This document shows positions 11,337-20,725 of a DNA stretch of 64,000 nucleotides, in pieces. This stretch comes from Sphingomonas aracearum (GTDB lineage: Bacteria; Pseudomonadota; Alphaproteobacteria; Sphingomonadales; Sphingomonadaceae), in the NCBI RefSeq assembly GCF_003345355.1, contig NZ_QQNB01000001.1:1178001-1242000 (forward strand), read 5' to 3'. The stretch's first letter is position 1. Each line of letters opens with the position of its first letter. The translations under genes and the position numbers were made by a program. The notes under the pieces were generated by a model that ran no database searches, was not told where the DNA came from, and saw only the letters and a program-made list of their open reading frames with translations.

Positions 11337-12499
11337 CGCAGCGCTCGCACGGCCGGCGTGTCCAGGCACCGCAGCAAGGCATCGCGCGTCACCGGCGGGG
11401 AGGAGAACGGGGTGGCGTAGCGCGGGATCGTCACCGGGCGCCCGATCGGCACCCCGGCGAACCCGCGCTGCCCGGTACAGGCCATTGCCGCTTCCAGCAG
11501 GCGCGGCGGCGTGTTGTAGCCCTCATAGGACAAGCGGAACGTGCCCCAATGGATCGCGATCGCGCTGTGCGCCTGCAACCGGCGATACACCTCGACCGCA
11601 TCGACCGGCCCGATATGGCTGCCCGCGCCCATCTGCCCCTCCCCGAAGCGGAACGCGCCGATCGGCAGCAATGCCAGGCGGACCGGGCCGAGCCGCGCTG
11701 CCTCCACCGGCCATTCGCCATCGCCCATGCCGGTGTCGCCGGCGAAGAACAGATTGCCGCCCGGCAGCTGCACGGTGAAGCTGGACCAGAGCGCGCGGTT
11801 GCGGTCGGCGAACCAGCGGCTGCCCCAATGGTGGTTGCGGGTGACGACCACCGTGGCGTCCCGCCCGATCTTCACCCGCCCGCCCCAGTCCGCCGCGATG
11901 GCCTCGATGCCGGCCGAGCGCAGGATCGTGTCGTTGCCCAGGCTGGTGACGATCCGCGGGCGATCCCGCGCCCACAGTTGCTTCAGCGTGGAAAGGTCCA
12001 TGTGGTCGTAATGGTCGTGGCTGACGAGCACGACGTCGATCTTCGGCAGGTCCTCGAAGCGGACGCCCGGCGGCGCCACCCGACCCGGCCCGATGCCGAA
12101 CGGTCCGGCATGCTCGCTCCACACCGGATCGGTCAGGATGTTGAGCCCTCGCGTCTGCACGAGCACGGTCGCGTGGCCGATCCAGGTCGCCACCATGCGA
12201 TCCCCGGCAACCCGTGCCGGCGGCCTGGCGGGGGTCACCGCCACCTGAGCGGGCCAGCGCGGGCGATCGTCGTTGCCGGTGAGATAGCGGACGAGAAAGC
12301 CCGAGCGGCTGCGATTGCCCGGCATGCGGAACGTGTCCGCATCCCCATCCGGGTTGAAGAAGCGCGCCGCATCGAAATGCGCCGAGGCGGGTCCGCGATA
12401 GTAGACCCGGTCGAGAAACGCGGGCACGATCGTAACTGCCAGGCACAGCAGCACGGCGAGAAACAGCAGCCCGGCGCCCAGCCAACGCAACATCTTCAT
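11333..12499 (-). CDS. MBL-fold metal-dependent hydrolase, UlaG/NAPE-PLD-like
   Basis: A 388-residue metallo-beta-lactamase-fold enzyme with an N-terminal membrane anchor (about residues 5-27), so the catalytic domain is probably periplasmic. Metal site: LVSHDHYDHMD supplies the HxHxDH motif. WIGHATVLVQ before it and VTRNHHWGSRW, FAGDTGMG and AIHWGTF after it match the NAPE-phospholipase D/UlaG-like subgroup, whose bacterial members act on phosphodiesters or lactones. It overlaps the next gene by four bases, so it is probably co-translated with the secreted protein. The substrate cannot be read from sequence. Confidence 0.85.
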   Translation of the reverse strand: MKMLRWLGAGLLFLAVLLCLAVTIVPAFLDRVYYRGPASAHFDAARFFNPDGDADTFRMPGNRSRSGFLVRYLTGNDDRPRWPAQVAVTPARPPARVAGDRMVATWIGHATVLVQTRGLNILTDPVWSEHAGPFGIGPGRVAPPGVRFEDLPKIDVVLVSHDHYDHMDLSTLKQLWARDRPRIVTSLGNDTILRSAGIEAIAADWGGRVKIGRDATVVVTRNHHWGSRWFADRNRALWSSFTVQLPGGNLFFAGDTGMGDGEWPVEAARLGPVRLALLPIGAFRFGEGQMGAGSHIGPVDAVEVYRRLQAHSAIAIHWGTFRLSYEGYNTPPRLLEAAMACTGQRGFAGVPIGRPVTIPRYATPFSSPPVTRDALLRCLDTPAVRALR

Positions 12500-12559
12500 G
12501 TTGCGTCCGATCCCATAGCCGCGCCGGGGTTACAAGCGCCCGGGTGCCCGGCCAGCGCG

Positions 12560-13531
12560 TCAGACGTCGGACGCTTCCGGTCCGGCGGCGCGTGTGGCCA
12601 GCACCCGCTGGTGCCGCTCGATGGCGATCAGCAGGAACAGGAACATGAGCGCCAGGAACCCGCCGACGATCTGGATGGCCAGCCAGATATTGGCCGATCC
12701 CCGCGCATTGTCGGCCAGGATTTCGGCCTTTTGCGCTTCCGCCTTCTCTGCGGCCTCGCGTCGACGCGACTGGGTGAGTTCCAGTGCGCGGTTCTGATAG
12801 GCGCCGAACAGCTGGGGCGGAGCGGTTACGCCCTTGGGCAACACCATCTCCGTCACCTGCCTGGAATAGGGAACCTCACGGGTGGAATAATCGATGCACG
12901 CGTTGATGTAGTAACCGTAATAGCTGCAATAGCGCTCGGTTCGGGTGCCGCGAACCGTTCGCTTCACCAGCCGCTTGCTCGCCGCCTTGTAGGCGCGCAG
13001 GCGTTCCGCGGTGCGCGGCAGGTCCGCCACCTGCGTCATGGTGGACAGAAGCTGCTCCAGTTCGCTTTTGTCCTCCGCGAAGTCCAGCAGGCCCTCGCCG
13101 ATCTGGGCCATTCGCTGGTCCGTTCCCACGAACCGCTCGTCGAAGGCGGCCCGGGTCAGCGCCGGATCGTCGCTTTGCCTGAACGGCGCGAAGCGGCGGG
13201 TGTAGAGCGCATGATAGCGATCAACGAAGCCCTTGTAGTAGACGCGAGCCTCCGCCGCCGGATCGGAACGGGGCTTTGCCTGCGGAGCGGCGGCCGCAGG
13301 CAGATCCGCCACTTCCTCCGCCGTCACCATCACCGCGGCCGGCTGCACCGATGCCGCGTCGCGGGTCAGCCGGTACAGCCCGGCGATGCCGAACCACGCC
13401 ACCGCGGCGAGCATCACCGTTGCCAGGAGCAGCAGCGACAGGCGCAGCGCGTGCAGGTAAAAGGCCTCCATCCTCATGAGAATGGAGGCGCGCCGCGTGG
13501 CGCCGACGCGCTCGTTCGCATCCATGGACAT
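12560..13531 (-). CDS. Hypothetical two-helix membrane protein
   Basis: Not recognised. From the ATG at 13531 (with GGGGGAGA upstream) the product is 323 residues. One transmembrane helix lies near residues 28-50 and a second near 286-310, separated by a long soluble segment rich in Arg, Glu and Ala. That segment includes a Tyr/Cys-rich patch (YCSYYGYYINACIDY) at about residue 200 and a coiled-coil-like EAAEKAEAQKAE stretch before the second helix. The longer open frame to 13834 has no plausible binding site and overlaps the divergent c-di-GMP gene. A sensor or scaffold role in the inner membrane is only a guess. Confidence 0.7.
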   Translation of the reverse strand: MSMDANERVGATRRASILMRMEAFYLHALRLSLLLLATVMLAAVAWFGIAGLYRLTRDAASVQPAAVMVTAEEVADLPAAAAPQAKPRSDPAAEARVYYKGFVDRYHALYTRRFAPFRQSDDPALTRAAFDERFVGTDQRMAQIGEGLLDFAEDKSELEQLLSTMTQVADLPRTAERLRAYKAASKRLVKRTVRGTRTERYCSYYGYYINACIDYSTREVPYSRQVTEMVLPKGVTAPPQLFGAYQNRALELTQSRRREAAEKAEAQKAEILADNARGSANIWLAIQIVGGFLALMFLFLLIAIERHQRVLATRAAGPEASDV

Positions 13532-13739
13532 ATGTTCTCCCCCTTTTGCGCAAGCCCCCGCCGCGCGGAGATGATGGCTAGCGCGGCAAGGCCGGATGCA
13601 AAAGCGCGCAGCGGGTGCAGGGACCGGGTGATTGTTCCATAATCGATCCAATCGGCCGGCGCAGCCGGTGGTTGTGGAGCGGTGGCGAGGGGCGGGGCGA
13701 AGACGATTTGGCAACCTTCGTTGACTAGACGCAACGGTT

Positions 13740-15782
13740 ATGCCGATCCTTTCGCGCTTCGCCAAACCCCAGCCAGAAGTCGTCGACGAGGAAGCAGCGC
13801 GCGCGCTCCGGCTGGTGCGCGAGTTCGAGAACAACGGCCCGGGCTGGTTCTGGCAGACCGATCGCGAGGGGCGGCTCTGCTATCTGTCGCCAAAGGTCGC
13901 CAAGGTGCTGGAGGAAGCGGGGCTGGAGGCGGTCGGCAACCCGCTCACGTCCGTGTTCCAGCTGGACAGCGATTCGCCGGACACGGAACGCACGCTCGGC
14001 TTTCACCTGACCTCGCGCACGTCCTTCGCCAACTACTCGGTGCGGGCGGCGGCGGGCGATGCGGAGCGCTGGTGGTCGATCTCCGGCCGGCCGCAGATCG
14101 ACGCGCTGGGCCGTTTCGGCGGGTTCATGGGCTTCGGCAGCGACCTGACCGAGCGGCGGCGCTCCGATGCGGAGATCACGCGGCTGGCCCTGTTCGACGG
14201 CCTGACCGGGCTTGCCAACCGCCAGCGGATGCGCCTGTCGCTGGACCAGATCCTGTCCAGCCCGAACGCCGCCGCCCGCCCCACCGCCCTGTTCCTTCTC
14301 GACCTCGACCGGTTCAAGCAGGTCAACGATACCATGGGGCACCAGACCGGCGACGTGCTGCTCCAGCAGGTCGCACAGCGCCTGCAGCGCGCCGTGGGCG
14401 AGGCCGGCCTCGTTGGCCGGCTGGGCGGCGACGAGTTCGAGGTCGTGCTGCCCGATGGCGCCAACCGCGATTGCCTTGCCGAGCTGGCGCGCACGATCAT
14501 CGCTTCGCTGTCCCAGCCTTATTTCATCTCCGGATCGTCGCTGTCGATCGGGTGTTCCATCGGCATCGCGCTCTCGCCGGACGATGGCGGCGAGTCGGAA
14601 AGCCTGATCCGCTCGGCCGACCTTGCGCTCTATGCGGCCAAGGCGGACGGCCGCGGCATCCACCGCTTCTATCGCGAGGAACTGCTGCACGGGGCCAAGA
14701 GCCGCCGCCAGATGGAGGACGACCTGCGTGTCGCGCTCGCACAAGGCCAGCTCCACGTCGCCTACCAGCCGGTCGTCTCCACCCGCGACGAGTGCATCGT
14801 CGGCTATGAAGCGCTGGTGCGCTGGACCCATCCGGTGCGCGGGCCGATCTCCCCGGCCGAGTTCATCCCCGTCGCCGAGGAATGCGGACTGATCGAATCG
14901 ATCGGCGAGTGGGTGATGCGCACCGCCTGCGCCGACGCCGCCTCGTGGCCGCGCGAGGTGCGGGTGGCGGTGAACGTATCGCCGATCCAGTTCGCCAACC
15001 CCGCTTTGCCCACGGTGATCGCCTCCGCCCTTTCCCGCTCCGGCATCGCGCCGCAGCGGCTGGAGATCGAGCTGACCGAAGGCATCTTCCTGCAGGAGAA
15101 CAATGCCTCCGACCGCATGTTCCAGAGCCTGAAGGGGCTGGGCGTGCGCCTCGCGCTGGACGATTTCGGCACCGGCTATTCGTCGCTCGGCTATCTGAAG
15201 AAGGCGCCGTTCGACAAGATCAAGATCGACCAGAGCTTTGTGCGCGGCGCCACCATGCCGGACACGCGCAACGCCGCGATCATCAAGGCGATCGTCACGC
15301 TGGCCGACACCCTGGGCATGGAAACCACCGCGGAGGGCGTCGAGATCCAGGACGAGATCGCGCTGATCCGCAGCCTGGGGTGCAGCCACATCCAGGGCTA
15401 TGTCTATGGCCGCCCGGCGAGCACCGGCGAAGTCGCCGCGCAACTGGCGAGCAGCGGAGGCCGCGCGCAGCCGATCGGTTTCAAGAACAGCCGTGCGCCG
15501 CGCGTCACCATGCTGCGCACCGCCCGCCTTGAGCTGGCGGACATGCGCGGCGAGGTGCGCATCCGCAACATCTCCAGCACGGGCGCGATGATCGACGGCA
15601 TCGAGTTCGACGGGAACGAGGATGTGCGCGAGATCAACGTGCAGATCGAGGTGGTGGAGAACCAGCTGTTCGACGCCAGGCTGCGCTGGGCCAAGGATGG
15701 GCGCGCCGGCCTTCAGTTCGCGCAGCCGATCAACCTCGATCGATTGAACGGGCCCGCCACGCGCACGCCCAAGCGGACCTGA
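13740..15782 (+). CDS. PAS-GGDEF-EAL-PilZ cyclic-di-GMP signalling protein
   Basis: A 680-residue cytosolic protein that carries both c-di-GMP synthesis and degradation domains plus a receptor domain. A PAS-like domain (about 25-140) is followed by GGDEF with the intact site RLGGDEFEVV near residue 228. The EAL domain has GYEALVRW (about 357), LEIELTEG, DDFGTGYSSLGYL (about 474), KIDQSFV and AEGVE, the full catalytic set. The last ~100 residues look like a PilZ domain (RTARLELADM, ISSTGAMIDG). No membrane helices are seen. Because both active sites look intact, the net activity cannot be predicted. The ribosome binding site before the ATG is weak. Confidence 0.9.
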   Translation: MPILSRFAKPQPEVVDEEAARALRLVREFENNGPGWFWQTDREGRLCYLSPKVAKVLEEAGLEAVGNPLTSVFQLDSDSPDTERTLGFHLTSRTSFANYSVRAAAGDAERWWSISGRPQIDALGRFGGFMGFGSDLTERRRSDAEITRLALFDGLTGLANRQRMRLSLDQILSSPNAAARPTALFLLDLDRFKQVNDTMGHQTGDVLLQQVAQRLQRAVGEAGLVGRLGGDEFEVVLPDGANRDCLAELARTIIASLSQPYFISGSSLSIGCSIGIALSPDDGGESESLIRSADLALYAAKADGRGIHRFYREELLHGAKSRRQMEDDLRVALAQGQLHVAYQPVVSTRDECIVGYEALVRWTHPVRGPISPAEFIPVAEECGLIESIGEWVMRTACADAASWPREVRVAVNVSPIQFANPALPTVIASALSRSGIAPQRLEIELTEGIFLQENNASDRMFQSLKGLGVRLALDDFGTGYSSLGYLKKAPFDKIKIDQSFVRGATMPDTRNAAIIKAIVTLADTLGMETTAEGVEIQDEIALIRSLGCSHIQGYVYGRPASTGEVAAQLASSGGRAQPIGFKNSRAPRVTMLRTARLELADMRGEVRIRNISSTGAMIDGIEFDGNEDVREINVQIEVVENQLFDARLRWAKDGRAGLQFAQPINLDRLNGPATRTPKRT

Positions 15783-15785
15783 GGA

Positions 15786-16061
15786 TCACCGCGCCCGTTC
15801 GTGGTGGCGGATCACCTCGTCGATGATGAAGCGCAGGAACGCTTCGGAGAAATCGGGGTCGAGGTCCGCCTGGGCCGCCAGCTCGCGCAGCCGCGCGATC
15901 TGCCGTTCTTCGCGCGCCGGGTCGGCCGGGGGCAGCTGCGCCTCCGCCTTGTAGCGGCCCACCGCCTGGGTGACCTTGAACCGTTCGGCCAGCAGGAAGA
16001 CCAGGGCGGCATCGATATTGTCGATGCTCTGGCGATAACGGGCAAGCGTGTCGTCGGTCAT
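15786..16061 (-). CDS. Chorismate mutase, AroQ-type
   Basis: Small helical enzyme converting chorismate to prephenate for Phe and Tyr synthesis. 91 residues from MTDDTLARYRQSID, the typical size of a stand-alone AroQ domain. Conserved elements: the first-helix Arg with IDNIDAALVFLLAERF, the Lys in VGRYKAE and the C-terminal helix FLRFIIDEVIRHHE. An upstream in-frame start would add 31 low-complexity residues with no family resemblance, so it was rejected. It ends three bases from the convergent c-di-GMP gene and is divergent from the polyprenyl synthase gene. An isochorismate-pyruvate lyase of the same fold is the main alternative. Confidence 0.88.
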   Translation of the reverse strand: MTDDTLARYRQSIDNIDAALVFLLAERFKVTQAVGRYKAEAQLPPADPAREERQIARLRELAAQADLDPDFSEAFLRFIIDEVIRHHERAR

Positions 16062-16177
16062 CGGGCGCGGCGCCTTTGGCTGGTGTCGGGTCGCCCGGCC
16101 TTTTGCGGACGGCGCGGCGCCGGTGCAACCCCGCGGGGTTGCCTTTACGGCCATGGCCCGCCACAGCCTTGCGCGAC

Positions 16178-17191
16178 ATGAGCGCCACCATCCACCGCCT
16201 CGACAATCGACCGCAACCCTCGCTCGAGCCGATGGTGCAGCTCGTGGCGCAGGACATGAACCTCGTGAACGCGGTGATTCTGGATCGCATGCAGAGCGAG
16301 ATTCCGCTGATCCCGGAGCTGGCCGGTCACCTGATCGCGGGCGGCGGCAAGCGGATGCGCCCGATGCTGACGCTCGCGAGCGCCAAGCTGCTCGGCTATC
16401 CCGGAAACCGCCACCACCGCCTCGCCGCCGCGGTGGAGTTCATCCACACCGCAACTCTGCTCCACGACGATGTGGTGGACGGGTCGGACCTGCGCCGCGG
16501 CAAGCGCACCGCCAACCTCATCTGGGGCAATCCGGCGAGCGTGCTGGTCGGCGACTTCCTGTTCTCGCGCTCTTTCGAGCTGATGGTGGAGGACGGCAGC
16601 TTGAAGGTGCTGAAGATCCTGTCCTCGGCCTCCGCGATCATCGCGGAGGGCGAGGTGAACCAGCTCACCGCCGCGCGCCGCCTGGACATCGGCGAACAGC
16701 GCTACCTCGACATCATCGGCGCGAAGACCGCCGCCTTGTTCGCCGCCGCCTGCCGCATCGCCGCGGTGGTGGCCGAGCGGCCCGAGGCGGAGGAGGCGGC
16801 GCTGGACGCCTATGGCCGCAATCTCGGCATCGCCTTCCAGCTCGTCGACGACGCGATCGACTATGTCTCGGACGCCGACACGATGGGCAAGGACGCCGGC
16901 GACGACTTCCGCGAGGGCAAGATGACGCTGCCGGTCATCCTCGCCTTTGCCCGCGGATCGGAGGAGGATCGCCGCTTCTGGCAGGCCGCGATCCACGGCC
17001 ACCGCACGTCCGACGCCGATTTCGCGCAGGCCGTGTCGCTGATCCGCGGCGCCCGGGCGGTGGAGGACACGCTCGCCCGCGCCCGCCATTACGGCCAGCG
17101 CGCGATCGACGCGCTGGGCCTGTTCGCGGGCGGCAAGGCCAAGGACGCGATGATCGAAGCCGTCGAGTTCGCGATCGGCCGCGCTTACTAG
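16178..17191 (+). CDS. ispB: Polyprenyl (octaprenyl/decaprenyl) diphosphate synthase
   Basis: Trans-prenyl chain elongation enzyme making the isoprenoid side chain of ubiquinone. 337 residues from MSATIHRLDNR. The first aspartate-rich motif is in LLHDDVVDGSDLRRG and the second in FQLVDDAIDYVSD; GGGKRMRPML near residue 50 is the isopentenyl-diphosphate binding region. Chain length is not certain: sphingomonads usually make ubiquinone-10, so the product may be decaprenyl diphosphate. The start was placed at the ATG 34 codons inside the longest open frame, because family similarity begins there. Confidence 0.93.
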   Translation: MSATIHRLDNRPQPSLEPMVQLVAQDMNLVNAVILDRMQSEIPLIPELAGHLIAGGGKRMRPMLTLASAKLLGYPGNRHHRLAAAVEFIHTATLLHDDVVDGSDLRRGKRTANLIWGNPASVLVGDFLFSRSFELMVEDGSLKVLKILSSASAIIAEGEVNQLTAARRLDIGEQRYLDIIGAKTAALFAAACRIAAVVAERPEAEEAALDAYGRNLGIAFQLVDDAIDYVSDADTMGKDAGDDFREGKMTLPVILAFARGSEEDRRFWQAAIHGHRTSDADFAQAVSLIRGARAVEDTLARARHYGQRAIDALGLFAGGKAKDAMIEAVEFAIGRAY

Positions 17192-17203
17192 GTCTGCCCG
17201 GGC

Positions 17204-18160
17204 CTAATGGCCCGGCGCGATCTCCACCTGGAAGGTGGCATGGCCGATGCCGAAGCGGTCGTGCAGCATCGCCTGTGCCGCGTCCAGAAAGGCATCGCCG
17301 GGGTGGCCGGCCGGGATCACCAGATGCGCGGTGAGCACCGTGTCGGTGGTGGACATGGGCCAGATATGCAGGTGGTGCACGCCCGCCACCCCGCTCAGGC
17401 CGGCCAGGGCGACCTCCACCGCATCGATGTCGATCCGCCGCGGCACCGCGCCCAGCGACATCTCCACCGACTCGCGCAGCAGCCCCCAGGTCTGCCAGAA
17501 GATCAAGGCCGCGATCACGATCGACACCACGGGATCGATCCAGCCCGCGCCGGTCCACAAGATCGCGAGCCCTGCCACCACCACGCCCAGCGACACCAAG
17601 GCGTCCGCCGCCATGTGCAGGAACGCGCCGCGGATGTTGATGTCGCCTTGCGCGCCGCGCGCGAACAGCCACGCGGTGACGCCGTTCACCGCAATCCCCA
17701 CCGCGGCGACGGCGGACACCGTGCCGCCGGCGACCGGCGCCGGATCGCCGAACCGCTGCACCGCCTCCAGCAAGATCGCGCCCAGGGCCACCAGCAACAG
17801 CAGCGCGTTCAGCAGGGCCGCCAGGATGGTCGAGCCCTTCAAACCGTAGGTGAAGCGCCGTGACGGCCCCACCCGCGCCAGCGCCGCCGCCCCCCAGGCG
17901 ATCACCAGGCCGAGCACATCCGACAGATTGTGCCCTGCATCGGCCAGCAGCGCCACCGAATGCGCGAAAAACCCGAATCCGGCCTCCACCGCGACGAACA
18001 GCAGGTTCAGCGTGATGCCGATTGCAAACGCCCGGTTGTGGTCGGCCAGGCCGTGATGATGGCCATGACCATGACCGTGCGCATGACCATGCGAGTGCCC
18101 GGAACCATGATCGTGCGCATGGCCGTGAACGTGGGCATGGCCGTGAACGTGGGGAGGCAT
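17204..18160 (-). CDS. Cation diffusion facilitator, zinc-type exporter
   Basis: Inner-membrane metal/proton antiporter of 318 residues. The N-terminus is an extreme histidine repeat (residues 4-40, alternating His-Gly and His-Ala), typical of zinc-binding leaders in CDF proteins. Six transmembrane segments follow. The metal sites are in TM2 (HSVALLADAGHNLSD) and TM5 (HMAADALVSLG), and a C-terminal cytosolic ferredoxin-like domain ends with the His-Leu-His region VHHLHIWPMS. The pattern fits the Zn/Cd/Co ZitB-CzcD subgroup. It is divergent from hrpB and convergent with ispB; its stop lies in the loop of a short CGGGCC-TAAT-GGCCCG hairpin (17199-17214). Confidence 0.93.
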   Translation of the reverse strand: MPPHVHGHAHVHGHAHDHGSGHSHGHAHGHGHGHHHGLADHNRAFAIGITLNLLFVAVEAGFGFFAHSVALLADAGHNLSDVLGLVIAWGAAALARVGPSRRFTYGLKGSTILAALLNALLLLVALGAILLEAVQRFGDPAPVAGGTVSAVAAVGIAVNGVTAWLFARGAQGDINIRGAFLHMAADALVSLGVVVAGLAILWTGAGWIDPVVSIVIAALIFWQTWGLLRESVEMSLGAVPRRIDIDAVEVALAGLSGVAGVHHLHIWPMSTTDTVLTAHLVIPAGHPGDAFLDAAQAMLHDRFGIGHATFQVEIAPGH

Positions 18161-18237
18161 GGGCGGGCGGTCTCGTGACGGGAAATCGGCTCCGCACCTA
18201 GCATCGCTCCCGCGTGTGATACTAGGACGGTGCGCCC

Positions 18238-20700
18238 ATGCCTGCCGATCTGCCTATCCATGCCGTCCTGCCGGTCCTCCTCGCGCACCTGCGCACAGGG
18301 AGCAACGCGGTGCTGGTCGCGCCACCGGGCGCGGGCAAGACCACCGCCGTGGCGCCGGCCCTTCTCGCCGAGCCGTGGTGCATGGGCGAGATCCTGCTCC
18401 TCTCCCCGCGCCGTCTTGCCGCGCGTGCCGCGGCCGAGCGGATGGCGACGCTGGCGGGCGAGAAGCCGGGCGGCACGTTCGGGTACGCCACCCGCATGGA
18501 CACGCGCCGCTCCGCCGCGACGCGGGTCACGGTGGTGACCGAAGGCATCTTCGTGTCGCGTATCCAGTCCGATCCGCAGCTGGAGGGCGTTTCCGCCGTG
18601 CTGTTCGACGAGGTGCACGAACGCAGCCTCGACAGCGATTTCGGCCTGGCCCTGGCGCTGGACGCACAGGCGGGCTTCCGCCCCGACCTGCGGATCGTCG
18701 CCATGTCCGCGACGCTGGACGGCGAGCGTTTCGCCGCGCTGATGGACGGCGCGCCCGTGGTGGAAAGCGCCGGGCGCAGCTTCCCGCTGGAGCTGCGCCA
18801 TCTCGGCCGCCGGGCGGAAGCGCGGATGGAGGACGAGATGGCCGCCGCAATCCGCCGCGCGCTGGCCGAGACGGACGGCGGCGTGCTCGCCTTCCTGCCC
18901 GGTGTCGCCGAGATCGAGCGCACGGCCGAGCGGCTGGCCGGGCTCCCGCCGGAGGTGGTGCTCCACCGCCTGCACGGCAGCCTCGACCCCGCCGCGCAGC
19001 GCGCCGCGATCGCCGCCGACCGCGAGGGCCGTCGCAAGCTCGTGCTCGCCACCTCCATTGCCGAAACCAGCCTCACGCTGGACGGCATCCGCGTGGTGGT
19101 CGATTCCGGCCTCGCCCGCCGCCCGCGCTACGATCGCGCCGCCGGCATGACCCGCCTCGTCACCGAACGCGCCAGCCAGGCGGCGGTGACGCAACGCGCC
19201 GGCCGCGCAGGCCGTCAGGCGCCGGGGATCGCCTATCGCCTGTGGGAGGAAGCCGCCACCGCCGGCCTGCCCCGCTATGACCCGCCGGAGATCCTGGAGG
19301 CCGACCTGTCGGCATTGGTGCTCGATTGCGCGCTGTGGGGCGTCGCCGACCCGCGCACGCTGCGCTGGCTCGATCCCCCGCCCGCCGCCGCGATCGCCGA
19401 GGCGCGGGATCGGCTCGGGCGGCTGGAGGCGCTGGCCCCCGATGGCCGGCCGACGCGGCATGGCGAGGCGATCGCCCGCCTCCCGCTGCCGCCGCGCCTC
19501 GCCCACATGCTGTTGCGCGCGTCCGAGCGGGGCCTGGCGCGCACCGCCGCCGAGGTTGCCGTGCTGATCGGCGAGCGCGGCGTGGGCGGCACCGATCCCG
19601 ACCTCGAAACGCGCCTGCGGCGCTGGCGGGGCGAGCGGGGGCAGAAGGCGGACAACGCGCGCCGCCTGGCCGAGCGCTGGGCGAAACTGGTGCTGTCCGC
19701 CGCCGAGACACGGCGCGAGGATGCCGCCGGCCTGTGCCTGGCGCTGGCCTTTCCGGACCGGGTGGCGCGCCGGCGCGATGCATCGGGCGAGAACTGGGCG
19801 TCGGTCGGCGGTCGTGGCTTTCGGCTCGATCCCGCCTCCTCGCTGGCCCGGCACGAATGGCTGGCGGTGGGCGAAACGCAAGGATCGGCCGCCGGCGCGC
19901 GCATCCTATCGGCCGCGCCGATCGACGTGGCGACGATCGAGGCGCTGTTCGCGGAACAGATCGAGGTGCGCACCACCGCGATCTTCGATCCGGCGACCGG
20001 CGCCGTGCAGCCGCAGCGCGAGCGCCGGCTGGGCGCGCTCCGGCTGTCCGGCGGCCCCGACCCGAACGCCGCGCCGGAACTCCTGTCGGCCGCGCTGCTG
20101 GAGGGCGTTCGGGCGCATGGCCCCGCGCTCCTGCCGTGGAGCGAGGGCGCCTTTGTTCTGCGTCGCCGCGCCGCCTATGCCGCGGCGATCGATGCACGCG
20201 TCCCGCCGCTCGCCGATGCGATGCTGCTGGAGCGACTGGACGACTGGCTGCCGCCCCTTGCGGCGGGCAAGCGCCGTCTCGATGCGATCGACCCCGGCGC
20301 GCTCACGGCGGCGTTGCGGGACCTGCTCGGCTGGGAAGGCGCGCGCCTCGTCGACAGTCTCGCGCCCGAACGCTTCACCGCGCCCGCCGGCAGCAGCCAC
20401 GCGATCGACTATGCCGCGGAGGCCGGCCCCACGGTGGAATTGCGCCCCCAGGCGCTGTTCGGCCTGGCCGAGCATCCGCGCGTGGCCGGCGTGCCGCTGG
20501 TGCTCAGCCTCACCTCGCCCGCCGGCCGCCCGATCCAGACCACGCGCGACCTGCCCGGCTTCTGGGCGGGCAGCTGGGCCGCCGTCGCCAAGGAGATGCG
20601 CGGGCGCTACCCCCGCCACCCCTGGCCCGACGATCCCGCCGCGGCCGCGCCCACGCTGCGGACGAAAAATGCGGATGCGCGCGCCAAGGGATCGCGATAA
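18238..20700 (+). CDS. hrpB: ATP-dependent helicase HrpB
   Basis: DExH-box RNA helicase of 820 residues, the family's normal length. Walker A is APPGAGKTT (Lys34); the Walker B box is DEVHERS; motif III is MSATLDG; motif VI is QRAGRAGR. A helicase-associated domain and the HrpB-specific C-terminal domain follow (WPDDPAAAAPTLRTK near the end). The biological role of HrpB is poorly defined; it is not required for growth in most bacteria. The next gene starts 26 bases downstream with its own AGGAG, so read-through into it is possible. Confidence 0.93.
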   Translation: MPADLPIHAVLPVLLAHLRTGSNAVLVAPPGAGKTTAVAPALLAEPWCMGEILLLSPRRLAARAAAERMATLAGEKPGGTFGYATRMDTRRSAATRVTVVTEGIFVSRIQSDPQLEGVSAVLFDEVHERSLDSDFGLALALDAQAGFRPDLRIVAMSATLDGERFAALMDGAPVVESAGRSFPLELRHLGRRAEARMEDEMAAAIRRALAETDGGVLAFLPGVAEIERTAERLAGLPPEVVLHRLHGSLDPAAQRAAIAADREGRRKLVLATSIAETSLTLDGIRVVVDSGLARRPRYDRAAGMTRLVTERASQAAVTQRAGRAGRQAPGIAYRLWEEAATAGLPRYDPPEILEADLSALVLDCALWGVADPRTLRWLDPPPAAAIAEARDRLGRLEALAPDGRPTRHGEAIARLPLPPRLAHMLLRASERGLARTAAEVAVLIGERGVGGTDPDLETRLRRWRGERGQKADNARRLAERWAKLVLSAAETRREDAAGLCLALAFPDRVARRRDASGENWASVGGRGFRLDPASSLARHEWLAVGETQGSAAGARILSAAPIDVATIEALFAEQIEVRTTAIFDPATGAVQPQRERRLGALRLSGGPDPNAAPELLSAALLEGVRAHGPALLPWSEGAFVLRRRAAYAAAIDARVPPLADAMLLERLDDWLPPLAAGKRRLDAIDPGALTAALRDLLGWEGARLVDSLAPERFTAPAGSSHAIDYAAEAGPTVELRPQALFGLAEHPRVAGVPLVLSLTSPAGRPIQTTRDLPGFWAGSWAAVAKEMRGRYPRHPWPDDPAAAAPTLRTKNADARAKGSR

Positions 20701-20725
20701 GGACCTGGCGAGTTCAGGAGTCACC

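Noticed and set aside
18040..18160. Tandem CATG-like repeats that looked like a short repeat array
   Set aside because: They encode the His-Gly leader of the CDF protein and show codon periodicity of three.
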